40,159 nt of DNA. Origin: JAJYSO01 sp964451785. Its GTDB lineage: Bacteria > Bacteroidota > Bacteroidia > Flavobacteriales > Flavobacteriaceae. The notes under the pieces are model-generated. The model was not told the DNA's origin. It was given only the letters and a program-made list of their open reading frames with translations, and ran no database searches. Below are positions 1-7,087 of this stretch, piece by piece. The translations under genes were made by a program, and so were the position numbers. Numbering within the stretch: the first letter of the stretch is position 1; the number at the start of each line of letters is the position of its first letter. The stretch spans positions 1 to 40,159 of the forward strand of contig CAYVJG010000028.1 in assembly GCA_964451785.1 (NCBI GenBank). The letters run 5' to 3'.

Positions 1-1335
1 ATTATTAAAACCCATATCCCACATACCGTTTTTAAATATACAATTCCCTATAAATACAAATCCGTTCTACTCATGACCCATGATATTGACAGTAAAACGG
101 CTATGGATTCGATGACATATTTTTCAACTTATGAAAAGCAAAAAGGTATCACAGGTTTATATAACATAACAACTAGCTATCATAACAACGGATGGATATC
201 TGCTTTTTATAACAGTAACAGTGCAACTATTCAGCAGCTCATTAATGATGGCCACATAATAGGATCTCACTCTGTTGGGCACTTCCCTGATTTTGGAAAT
301 AAAACCCACTTCCCACTAGGCTCAACAGGGAACACCAAATTCAACTACTTCCCCCATTATAATGAGATTAACAACACTACAACTGGAGGATCCGTTTATG
401 GAGAAGTAGAGGTCTCTAAACAATTACTCTATGAAGATTACGGAGTTAATGTAACATGTTTTAGAGCAGGTCACCTAGCTTTTAATGATTCTTTAATCTA
501 TGCTTTAGAAAATTTAAACTACAAATACAATTCTACATTGTCTGCAAATAGCATCTTAACCTCCTTCCCTTTCTATAGCATGAAAATTCGATCTTTTAAT
601 GGCTCTGAATCATCTGTAATAGAAATTCCTATGACAATATCTGATGTTATGGATAGCATAAACCAAAGTAATTATTCACAAATGGTTGATATTTGGTCAA
701 ATACAACAGAACTATATGCTGCCAATCATTCTCCTGTTGTCTTGTTAATTCACCCTAACAGGCTCTGGAAACTTCAAGCTGAAAAACAATTCATAAATGG
801 ACTTGATCAGGACATAAAGCCTTTCTCTTTTTTAGAATACGGCCAATTTTGGCGCAAACGAGAAAACTTACAACTTCATACAACACTAACAAATGATTCT
901 CTAATAGTTTCTTTTGACAATGATCAATTACTCCTAAGTCAATCTTTTGCCGTTGATGCTTCCGGGCTAAATACTGTCGTCTTTTTAGATGTAAATAATA
1001 CCCCTTTAAACTTTTCTTGGATACCTTGGGAAAATGGAACGCGACTATATTACCGCGATGAATATCTGAGTAATGACATAATAGCTCCACAATCATCTCC
1101 TTACATTACACTTTATCCTAATCCTACCCAGGACTATATAACTCTAAGAAGAGAAAATAACGACAAAGCAAAACTGATAATTTATAATCTGCATGGACAG
1201 GAGGTCTACAAATCAGAACTCGTAGAAAAAGAAAAGACTATTAATTTACAAGGCTTAGAAACAGGCGTCTATTTGCTAAAACTTATCGAGAAAAACCTGG
1301 TGAGTAGTAAAAAAATTATCTTGAGAGGTAAATAG
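1..1335 (+). CDS. NodB-type polysaccharide deacetylase-like protein with T9SS sorting tail (5' truncated by window)
   Basis: The frame is open from base 1, so the ATG at 73 is internal (preceded by residues reading SVLL) and the true start lies left of the window. NodB-like metal and active-site motifs are visible: THDID (two Asp), HSVGH (the H-x3-H metal pair), FRAGH (motif 3 position) and LLIHP (motif 5). The last ~75 residues form a type IX secretion tail starting LYPNPTQDYITL, with a middle NLHGQEV segment and a GVYLLKL strand, ending in a short basic end. A secreted or surface-attached polysaccharide or peptidoglycan deacetylase is therefore likely; the substrate is unknown. GC is lower than in the central housekeeping genes. 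Confidence is high for the T9SS tail and moderate for enzymatic activity, because motif 3 has Gly-His where Pro-Tyr is usual. Confidence 0.8.
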   Translation: MIKTHIPHTVFKYTIPYKYKSVLLMTHDIDSKTAMDSMTYFSTYEKQKGITGLYNITTSYHNNGWISAFYNSNSATIQQLINDGHIIGSHSVGHFPDFGNKTHFPLGSTGNTKFNYFPHYNEINNTTTGGSVYGEVEVSKQLLYEDYGVNVTCFRAGHLAFNDSLIYALENLNYKYNSTLSANSILTSFPFYSMKIRSFNGSESSVIEIPMTISDVMDSINQSNYSQMVDIWSNTTELYAANHSPVVLLIHPNRLWKLQAEKQFINGLDQDIKPFSFLEYGQFWRKRENLQLHTTLTNDSLIVSFDNDQLLLSQSFAVDASGLNTVVFLDVNNTPLNFSWIPWENGTRLYYRDEYLSNDIIAPQSSPYITLYPNPTQDYITLRRENNDKAKLIIYNLHGQEVYKSELVEKEKTINLQGLETGVYLLKLIEKNLVSSKKIILRGK

Positions 1336-1372
1336 GATTTCAAAAAGGAGGACACGCTCTTTCCTCAACAAT

Positions 1373-1930
1373 CTAATACTCCTCATACAATGGAATATAA
1401 GACGCTAAGGGATTAGTCTTTTGAGGAAATACCACGATACCTCTACAGAGTTGTGTTGAATCGATCTCGAAAGCTATACCTTGATCAGTGGTAAACAAAA
1501 TGATTTTCCGATTTAAACTCTTCAAAGTATCTAAGGCCTGCAATTGAAATTGAGCGGCTAAAGCTCGATAAGTACTCCCCACCCCTAGACCGTCTTTTAA
1601 ACGAAATTGAGCGCAAGTTGTCCGAATCAATTTAATGCGATGAAAATTTTCATTCCCCATATTCATCGTCGTAAATAAGCGCAATTGACAAGGCTCTTTT
1701 GTCACTGAGTCCGTCATATACCACAATGCTAAAGCCTTTCCCATGGCCGCATCACCTTTATCAGGACGACCGAGACTGTCATAAACCGGCTTAGCCGATG
1801 CGTTGAGTTTTAAAGCTCCTACACCCTGCCCCGGCACTATCAAATACACTGGATTAACCGCCAGCTTCTTTTTGGTTTGACGGCAACTCACTACACTACA
1901 CAACACTATACAAATTAATAACAAACGCAT
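1373..1930 (-). CDS. Small lipoprotein of unknown function
   Basis: The 185-residue product begins with a lipoprotein signal (hydrophobic residues 3-12, lipobox VVSC with Cys16), so the mature protein should be lipid-anchored in the envelope. The mature part has two similar Gly-rich openings, GVGALKLNASAKPVYDSLG near residue 36 and GLGVGSTYRAL near residue 115. Each leads into a short helix, a pattern seen in many bacterial lipoproteins that suggests a repeated alpha/beta unit. No catalytic motif is recognised. It is convergent with the T9SS deacetylase (37 bp apart) and backs onto the repeat-rich gap. Confidence 0.7.
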   Translation of the reverse strand: MRLLLICIVLCSVVSCRQTKKKLAVNPVYLIVPGQGVGALKLNASAKPVYDSLGRPDKGDAAMGKALALWYMTDSVTKEPCQLRLFTTMNMGNENFHRIKLIRTTCAQFRLKDGLGVGSTYRALAAQFQLQALDTLKSLNRKIILFTTDQGIAFEIDSTQLCRGIVVFPQKTNPLASYIPLYEEY

Positions 1931-1944
1931 AACTTACTGTATAT

Positions 1945-1997
1945 TATACCAATTAGGATTATTTTTAGTCCGATTTATAATACCTTTTCTAGGTATA
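1945..1997 (+). repeat. Short interspersed repeat, copy A
   Basis: A 53-bp unit opens with TATACC and closes with GGTATA, so its ends are inverted repeats. Its core reads AATTAGGATTATTTTTAGTC followed by CGATTTA. Near-identical cores occur at 2101-2153 and 2523-2577. The size and paired ends suggest a tiny palindromic or MITE-like element, but no target-site duplication could be assigned. Confidence 0.6.
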
Positions 1998-2100
1998 ATA
2001 CCGTGGCTCATAAACTACTAGTACAATGAGAAAAAGTCGAAATTGGACTAGTTGACTAGTTAATTTATCCATACGGTATTAGCTACTTTACCCCTACAAG

Positions 2101-2153
2101 TTATGCCATTAGAATTAATTTTTAGTCTGATTTATACTATTTTTAGCGTTAGG
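2101..2153 (+). repeat. Short interspersed repeat, copy B (diverged)
   Basis: It shares the core of copies A and C (ATTAGAATTA, then TTTTTAGTCTGATTTATA), but the ends have decayed to ATGCC and AGGC. It sits just left of the large hairpin repeat, with copy C just right of it. Confidence 0.5.
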
Positions 2154-2188
2154 CTGTTTTGAGAGGGTAAATAAATTACTAAAATTCC

Positions 2189-2520
2189 GGAGTTATTCTA
2201 CTGCAATCTTTGTGGTTGAACTACTTCGTAGTTCTGTAAGCTACGGTAACCTCTGCGTCCCGAGTGCACTCGGGGTTAATCATATTCAACCATCACATGG
2301 TTGGTTATAACTATAAAACAGAAGTATGTTTTAATACCGTAATGACAATTTTCACTTTCGTATAAAAGGGCGAAGGCCTTTAATGTGATAAACCCTGTGC
2401 AAACGGAGTGCAGTACGGGGTAAGATAGACTTCCCCTACTGAACCCCGAAGGGTGTTCAACATCAAAGGGAGTATACAAGCTATTATTAGTTGTAAATTG
2501 AGCTATATAGTTGATCATCA
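2189..2520 (+). repeat. Large hairpin-rich dispersed repeat, copy 1
   Basis: About 330 bp matches the reverse complement of 21405-21748 over nearly its whole length, with scattered substitutions and a small indel. Inside are successive stem-loops: GAACTAC-TTC-GTAGTTC, CCCGAGTGCACTCGGG, CAACCAT-CAC-ATGGTTG, AAAGG...CCTTT, CTGTGC...GTGCAG (with G-T pairs) and GAACCCC-GAA-GGGTGTTC. The last is GAAT...ATTC in the other copy, a paired change that preserves the stem. No reading frame is shared by both copies. A non-coding repeat or a structured RNA-like element is more likely than a gene. Confidence 0.75.
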
Positions 2521-2522
2521 TA

Positions 2523-2577
2523 TAATACCAATTAGAATTATTTTTTAGTCCGATTTAGAATGTTTTTTATAGGTATA
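2523..2577 (+). repeat. Short interspersed repeat, copy C
   Basis: The unit opens with ATACCAATTAGAATTA, contains TTTTTTAGTCCGATTTA and closes with AGGTATA. It is nearly identical to copy A and flanks the right side of the large repeat. Confidence 0.6.
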
Positions 2578-2786
2578 ACACCATTTTATGAATAGGACTT
2601 ACTTTGGTTGTGGAAAACAGCTAAATCTGACAGGTTCACTTCCTAGAGTCTGTTCAAATCTATCAGATTTTTACAAGCGAAATATCACCTACTCTATTCG
2701 ACATAGAGCCACTTTTTTTACCCCTTGTGTTCTTCTTCATAAAAAAATGATGAACTTTGTAATCTAACCTTTTAAAAAAATATGTT

Positions 2787-3266
2787 ATGAAATTCAAAAC
2801 CATCTCTTTAAGCTTGCTACTTACAGTAGCCTTAGTGTCTTGTAAATCTGACAAGAAAAAGGCTGACTCGCCAGCTACAGAAAGTATTGAGCAAATGGAC
2901 TCTACAGCCACTGAAAACAAGCTTATTGATACACACAACAGTCAAAATGCACTCGATTGGGCTGGCACTTACACTGGCGTATTGCCTTGTGCCGACTGCC
3001 CTGGCATCGAAACTAGCTTGACGTTAAACAACGACCTGACTTACAGCATGACAATGACTTATCAAGAACGCGATACCAAAAACGAAGAATCGGGCGCGTT
3101 TAAATGGCTAAATAACGGTAGCACCATTGCACTTTACAACGATAAAAACGAAGTGATTGCCCAGTATAAAGTAGGTGAAAATCAACTTTTCCAACTCGAT
3201 GGCGACGGTAATATTATTACCGGTGATATTGCTAAGCATTATATTCTAAAGAAAATACAAGAATAA
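2787..3266 (+). CDS. NlpE-like lipoprotein
   Basis: The 159-residue product has a lipoprotein signal with lipobox LVSC (Cys19), followed by a low-complexity acidic linker (residues 20-55). The globular part starts GTYTGVLPCADCPGIET (Cys68 and Cys71). This is the hallmark opening of the N-terminal NlpE domain, a small beta-barrel known in E. coli as a sensor of copper or lipoprotein-trafficking stress. Only the N-terminal domain is present, as is common in Bacteroidetes. The FMN reductase gene follows 11 bp downstream, probably in one transcript. Sensor function is inferred from the family; no Cpx-like partner lies in the window. Confidence 0.8.
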   Translation: MKFKTISLSLLLTVALVSCKSDKKKADSPATESIEQMDSTATENKLIDTHNSQNALDWAGTYTGVLPCADCPGIETSLTLNNDLTYSMTMTYQERDTKNEESGAFKWLNNGSTIALYNDKNEVIAQYKVGENQLFQLDGDGNIITGDIAKHYILKKIQE

Positions 3267-3277
3267 ATTATACCTAT

Positions 3278-3841
3278 ATGAATTTAAAAATTATCATTGG
3301 AAGTACACGCCCCGGAAGAAAAGGTCCTTTAGTGGCAAATTGGTTTGCGGAATACGCAAAGCAACACAGCAATTTTAATGTCGAAATTATCGATTTAAAG
3401 GAAATGAATCTTCCGCTTTTTGACGAGGCTGAACATCCAATGACCCAAAAATACGCGCACACCCACACGCAAAAATGGAGCCAAGCCATTGCTGATGGCG
3501 ATGCCTTTGTTATGGTAACACCTGAGTATAACCACAGTTATCCCGCTAGCATCAAAAATGCCTTTGACTACTTACACAAAGAATGGAAAGAAAAACCTAT
3601 GGGATTTGTGAGTTATGCCGGGGTATCTGCAGGTACACGTGCGGTTTCTGAATTAAAACTCTCCGTAGCTACCATGAGTATGATGCCACTTGTTGAAGCG
3701 GTTAATATTCCTTTTTTCTGGAATTTTATTACCGAAGAGGGACAATTTAAACCTAATGAGGTCAGTGAAAAAGCAGCTGACACTATGTTGACGCAGCTCA
3801 CACGCTGGGCTACCGCTCTAAAAACAATGCGCGAAGCTTAA
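3278..3841 (+). CDS. NADPH-dependent FMN reductase family protein
   Basis: The 187-residue flavodoxin-fold protein has the phosphate-binding loop GSTRPGRKG at residues 8-16 and the family signature TPEYNHSYPASIKNAFDYL near residue 80. The family reduces FMN or quinones with NAD(P)H in the cytoplasm. Substrate cannot be set from sequence; azo-dye, quinone and chromate reductase annotations are all used for such proteins. It lies 11 bp behind the NlpE-like gene and ends before a bidirectional terminator, so the two probably form an operon, perhaps a redox or envelope stress pair (inference). Confidence 0.85.
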   Translation: MNLKIIIGSTRPGRKGPLVANWFAEYAKQHSNFNVEIIDLKEMNLPLFDEAEHPMTQKYAHTHTQKWSQAIADGDAFVMVTPEYNHSYPASIKNAFDYLHKEWKEKPMGFVSYAGVSAGTRAVSELKLSVATMSMMPLVEAVNIPFFWNFITEEGQFKPNEVSEKAADTMLTQLTRWATALKTMREA

Positions 3842-3865
3842 TCTAATATCACCTACAGAACTGCA

Positions 3866-3893
3866 AAAGCCTCGTCAATGTTGACGAGGCTTT
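3866..3893. terminator. Bidirectional terminator between convergent genes
   Basis: A perfect 13-bp stem, AAAGCCTCGTCAA / TTGACGAGGCTTT, encloses a 2-base spacer and has T-rich sequence on both strands. It separates the FMN reductase (+) from the Ivy-like gene (-). Confidence 0.85.
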
Positions 3894-3916
3894 GTTTTGA
3901 TTAAAGAACTTAGCTT

Positions 3917-4360
3917 TTATTTTACTTGTAAAGCACGTGTCACAACAATAGGTCCTTTTTCGGCATATACCTTTACTTTTCCGGCAATGCTAATCGTCAC
4001 ATTGAGGTTATCTGTGTGTGAATCGTATAAAATGGTAGTGAGGTATCCCACGCAATCATGCGCCTTACAACCTGTCACTTTATATAAACCTGCATCAGTA
4101 ACAATAGCCGATTGTGTATCAAAATTCTGAAGCATGTTGCTATATTGATCGCCTAACAACGCTTTAACACGCTTATTGATGGCATTGTCCCCAAACAAAT
4201 CTATATCACGTGGATATAAATCTACATTCTCGGTTAGGATATTGGTATAGGTTTTAGCAGATTCAGCTGCATCAGTAGCTTTAGGAGCATCGTTAAATTT
4301 GCAACTCACCACCATTAAGCTCACTAAAACAAGTGCTATAAAGCTGAGGATAGGTTTCAT
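3917..4360 (-). CDS. Ivy-like (vertebrate-lysozyme inhibitor type) lipoprotein
   Basis: I start the gene at the second ATG (4360), three codons inside the longest frame, because this gives a clean signal (KPILSFIALVLVSLMVVSC) and a sensible distance from the TAnnTTTG box at 4384-4391. The mature part contains GCKAHDC, close to the CKPHDC loop of Ivy, in which the His enters the lysozyme active site and the two Cys pair. After it come a strand and GKVKVYAEKG, in the order expected for Ivy. The Pro to Ala change and overall divergence make the assignment moderate. If correct, it is an envelope-anchored inhibitor protecting peptidoglycan from lysozyme; a general Ivy-fold lipoprotein is the alternative. 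Confidence 0.55.
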   Translation of the reverse strand: MKPILSFIALVLVSLMVVSCKFNDAPKATDAAESAKTYTNILTENVDLYPRDIDLFGDNAINKRVKALLGDQYSNMLQNFDTQSAIVTDAGLYKVTGCKAHDCVGYLTTILYDSHTDNLNVTISIAGKVKVYAEKGPIVVTRALQVK

Positions 4361-4383
4361 AATGATCATTTAAATTAAGACTA

Positions 4384-4391
4384 CAAAAGTA
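4384..4391 (-). promoter_or_regulatory. Bacteroidetes -7 box for the Ivy-like gene
   Basis: On the minus strand it reads TACTTTTG, matching TAnnTTTG. It lies 24 bases before the ATG at 4360, leaving a leader of about 17 bases. No clear -33 TTG was found. Confidence 0.4.
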
Positions 4392-4411
4392 ATAAACTTA
4401 AGTCTTGATTG

Positions 4412-4446
4412 ACAAAAACGCCCTTTCTAAAATCAGAAAAGGCGTT
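4412..4446 (-). terminator. Terminator of hemL
   Basis: Minus-strand stem AACGCCTTTTCTGA...AGAAAGGGCGTT, with one mismatch, is followed by TTTTTG. It lies about 25 bases after the hemL stop codon. Confidence 0.75.
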
Positions 4447-4471
4447 ATCGGTTCTACACGACTCGTTTTTT

Positions 4472-5758
4472 TTATAACTGAGCGGCTACCTTTTGAGCGG
4501 CAGCAATCGTTTTATCTAAATCTGCATAAGTCAATGCATTGGTGATAAACCAAGTTTCAAAAACACTTGGTGCAATATAAATGCCTTCGTTCAACATGCC
4601 CTGAAAGAAGCGTTTAAACAACTCCTGATCGCAGGTATTAGCGGTAGCAAAATCAACCATAGGCTCAGCTGAAAAGTTAACGGATAGCATAGAACCACAG
4701 TGGTTAATGGTATGTGCTATGCCGGCAGTGGTCAAAGCTTTACCTAAGCCTTCTGCGAGGTATTGAGTTTTTTCATCGAGTTCTACATAAGTTTCAGGAG
4801 CTTCATTTAAAGCCTTCAAATGCGCCAATCCGGCGGCCATAGCTAGCGGATTTCCACTAAGGGTTCCGGCTTGATACACCGGACCAACAGGCGCGAGGTA
4901 ATCCATAATTTCACGTCGCGCAGCAAAAGCTCCTACCGGAAGCCCGCCGCCAATCACCTTCCCAAAGGTCATGATGTCAGCATCAACTCCAAAATATTCT
5001 TGGGCCCCACCTCTAGCTAAGCGGAAACCCGTCATCACTTCGTCAAAAATCAGTAGAGTTTTGTGTTGATCACAAAGTTGACGCAGGCCTTCTAAGAAGC
5101 CTTCTGCTGGAGGCACACAACCCATATTTCCAGCTACCGGTTCCAAAATAATACAAGCGATTTCATCTTTGTTATCTTGCAATAGCTTTTCGACACTGGC
5201 CAAATTGTTATAATCTGCCAACAAAGTATCTTTAGCCGTCCCTTGAGTCACACCAGGACTGTTAGGCTTACCAAAAGTACTCAATCCACTACCGGCTTGA
5301 ATCAAAAAAGAATCAGAATGCCCGTGATAACAACCGGCAAATTTGATGATTTTATCGCGTTCGGTATAACCACGTGCCAAACGTACGGCACTCATACAAG
5401 CTTCTGTACCACTGTTGACAAAACGAATTTTATCGATATTTGGCACCATACTCACTGCCAGTTTAGCTATTTCGGTTTCTAGTTCTGTCGGCGCGCCAAA
5501 TGAAGTTCCCAATTCAGCTTTTGCCTTCACAGCATTAACTACAGCTGGATAAGCATGCCCTAAAATCATAGGACCCCAAGAGTTGATATAATCTACAAAC
5601 TGATTGCCATCTTCATCGTACAAATAAGCTCCTTTGGCTGATTTGATAAATAGAGGATCTCTTCCGACAGCACTAAAGGCACGAACAGGCGAATTGACGC
5701 CCCCTGGCAAATAGCGTTGTGCTTCTTTAAACAATTGACTACTACGCGTATAAATCAT
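4472..5758 (-). CDS. hemL: Glutamate-1-semialdehyde 2,1-aminomutase
   Basis: The 428-residue PLP enzyme (fold-type I) converts glutamate-1-semialdehyde to 5-aminolevulinate in the C5 route to heme. The N-terminal LPGGVNSPVRAF is diagnostic of HemL. PLP contacts NSGTEA and CYHGH and the Asp in FDEVMTGFR are present, and the Schiff-base lysine is Lys267 in TFGKVIGGGLPVG. Length fits the family. It is monocistronic in appearance: its own terminator lies downstream (4412-4446), and another (5787-5821) separates it from the upstream tlpA-like gene. No other heme genes are nearby. Confidence 0.97.
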   Translation of the reverse strand: MIYTRSSQLFKEAQRYLPGGVNSPVRAFSAVGRDPLFIKSAKGAYLYDEDGNQFVDYINSWGPMILGHAYPAVVNAVKAKAELGTSFGAPTELETEIAKLAVSMVPNIDKIRFVNSGTEACMSAVRLARGYTERDKIIKFAGCYHGHSDSFLIQAGSGLSTFGKPNSPGVTQGTAKDTLLADYNNLASVEKLLQDNKDEIACIILEPVAGNMGCVPPAEGFLEGLRQLCDQHKTLLIFDEVMTGFRLARGGAQEYFGVDADIMTFGKVIGGGLPVGAFAARREIMDYLAPVGPVYQAGTLSGNPLAMAAGLAHLKALNEAPETYVELDEKTQYLAEGLGKALTTAGIAHTINHCGSMLSVNFSAEPMVDFATANTCDQELFKRFFQGMLNEGIYIAPSVFETWFITNALTYADLDKTIAAAQKVAAQL

Positions 5759-5786
5759 TTTTTAAAATTTTCGAAAGTTAGGTATC

Positions 5787-5821
5787 AAAAAAGGACAAAT
5801 TAAACCCGTTAATTTGTCCTT
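5787..5821 (-). terminator. Terminator of the first TlpA-like gene
   Basis: A 13-bp perfect stem AAGGACAAATTAA / TTAATTTGTCCTT encloses a 5-base loop. On the minus strand it is followed by a T tract, about 30 bases beyond the stop codon at 5852. Confidence 0.85.
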
Positions 5822-5851
5822 CAAAATAGTTGTTTTAAAGTGATTAGCGGT

Positions 5852-6964
5852 TTATTTACCGAATAATTCTTTCAATTTAGCTTCCAATTCTGTGCCGCGT
5901 AAATCTGTAGCGACAATCACGCCGTTTTCATCTAACAAGAAATTAGCTGGAATAGCTTTAACGTTATACATTTGAGCAATTGGATCTTGCCAAAACTTAA
6001 GGTTTGAAATTTGTTCCCATAACAAGCCGTCTTTTTCAATGGCTTGAACCCATTTATTTTTATCGCGATCAAGCGAAACACCTAAAATATTAAAACCTGC
6101 ATCGTGATATTCTTGATAAGCTTTCACTAAATTAGGGTTTTCAAGACGACAAGGTTTACACCAAGAAGCCCAAAAATCGACTAAAGTATATTTTCCTTTT
6201 GCTAGTGCTTCTTTTAAGCCAAATTCTTTACCATCAGGCGTTTTAGCACTAAAAACAGGGGCTTTAGCACCAACAGCTACGGCTGATGATTGTTTTAAAC
6301 GATTGCCGATTTCAACACCGATATAGTTACTTTTTAGTTTAGGTGACAAATTATCGTAGAGCTTTTCTAACTCCGGATAAGGCACCATCTTAGAGCGCAT
6401 TAAATCTGTAAACACAAATAATGTAGGCAACAAGTTTGTATTATCGGCTACCAAGCGTTTGCCAAAAGCAATACGCGCTTCAGCAATATCTTTCTGTTTA
6501 GCCATAACTTCTTTACGTACCTCAGGATCTCTCAACTGGTCAGGAGAATACTGTTGACGTAAGTCCATTGTTTTTTGGTTGTCGTCAAACAATCGTTGTG
6601 TGTATTTAGAAAACAACGCATTTGCCGGGCCTCCCTTTACTGATGATTTACGCAAGCTATCTTTATAAACTGTAGCCGTCAACGGTTTATTTTCATTGAC
6701 AAAAAGCATACTGCCGCGTACACCTTCTATTTTTAAAACATTAAGAGTTTGGAAATCGACTTCTGGTAACGTAACCTCAGCTTTCCCTTGTTTAATGACA
6801 ACGGTATCAATCGGAAAAGGCGTGTTACCGCGTTTTAATTCTGAGATATATACTTCTGTTCCATCTGCTACATTCGGGATAGTTGCATTAAGGGTAAGCT
6901 TGTCACTGTTTGATTGACAAGATACCACGAACAAGCCTAATGCTAGCATTGCTAATTTGCGCAT
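5852..6964 (-). CDS. TlpA-like thiol-disulfide oxidoreductase lipoprotein
   Basis: The 370-residue protein has a lipobox (VVSC, Cys16). Residues ~20-120 resemble the beta-rich DUF4369-type N-terminal domain common in Bacteroidetes; a helical linker runs to ~225. The C-terminal thioredoxin domain has WASWCKPC (Cys269/Cys272) and the cis-Pro region AIPANF. It should act on periplasmic disulfides, probably as a reductant in the TlpA/ResA manner. The second tandem gene upstream (8197-7088) has the same architecture, so the pair arose by duplication. A likely -7 box lies at 6990-6997 and a terminator at 5787-5821, so it has its own transcript. Partner proteins are unknown. Confidence 0.88.
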   Translation of the reverse strand: MRKLAMLALGLFVVSCQSNSDKLTLNATIPNVADGTEVYISELKRGNTPFPIDTVVIKQGKAEVTLPEVDFQTLNVLKIEGVRGSMLFVNENKPLTATVYKDSLRKSSVKGGPANALFSKYTQRLFDDNQKTMDLRQQYSPDQLRDPEVRKEVMAKQKDIAEARIAFGKRLVADNTNLLPTLFVFTDLMRSKMVPYPELEKLYDNLSPKLKSNYIGVEIGNRLKQSSAVAVGAKAPVFSAKTPDGKEFGLKEALAKGKYTLVDFWASWCKPCRLENPNLVKAYQEYHDAGFNILGVSLDRDKNKWVQAIEKDGLLWEQISNLKFWQDPIAQMYNVKAIPANFLLDENGVIVATDLRGTELEAKLKELFGK

Positions 6965-6989
6965 AGTTTGAGTTTTAATGTGTGATTGA

Positions 6990-6997
6990 CAAATATA
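6990..6997 (-). promoter_or_regulatory. Bacteroidetes -7 box for the first TlpA-like gene
   Basis: Minus-strand TATATTTG, a full match to TAnnTTTG, 26 bases before the ATG at 6964. Confidence 0.5.
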
Positions 6998-7087
6998 AAT
7001 AATTCGCCTTAAGTGCTATTAGTTTTAATCGAGTATTATCAACTGCTCTGCAATTAACTAAATAATAGCGATTTAAGGCTGATTAGA

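Larger units (their letters stand above)
1931..2786. other. Repeat-rich intergenic region, no supported gene
   Basis: About 850 bp lie between the unknown lipoprotein and the NlpE-like gene. The region holds three short direct repeats (near 1945, 2101 and 2523), a small ACTAGT-containing palindromic patch near 2050-2072, and one copy of a ~335-bp hairpin-rich repeat (2189-2520) whose inverted partner lies at 21405-21748. Short open frames here do not survive comparison between the two repeat copies, so I call no gene. Confidence 0.75.

Noticed and set aside
2276..2521. An 81-residue open frame on the minus strand inside repeat copy 1
   Set aside because: The matching frame in copy 2 is broken by a stop and frameshifts while hairpins are kept, so the sequence is not under coding constraint.
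6998..7087. Imperfect inverted repeat between the two TlpA-like genes
   Set aside because: The arms (CCTTAAGTGCTATTAGTT and partner) have several mismatches and no T tract, so it is neither a convincing terminator nor a clear operator.
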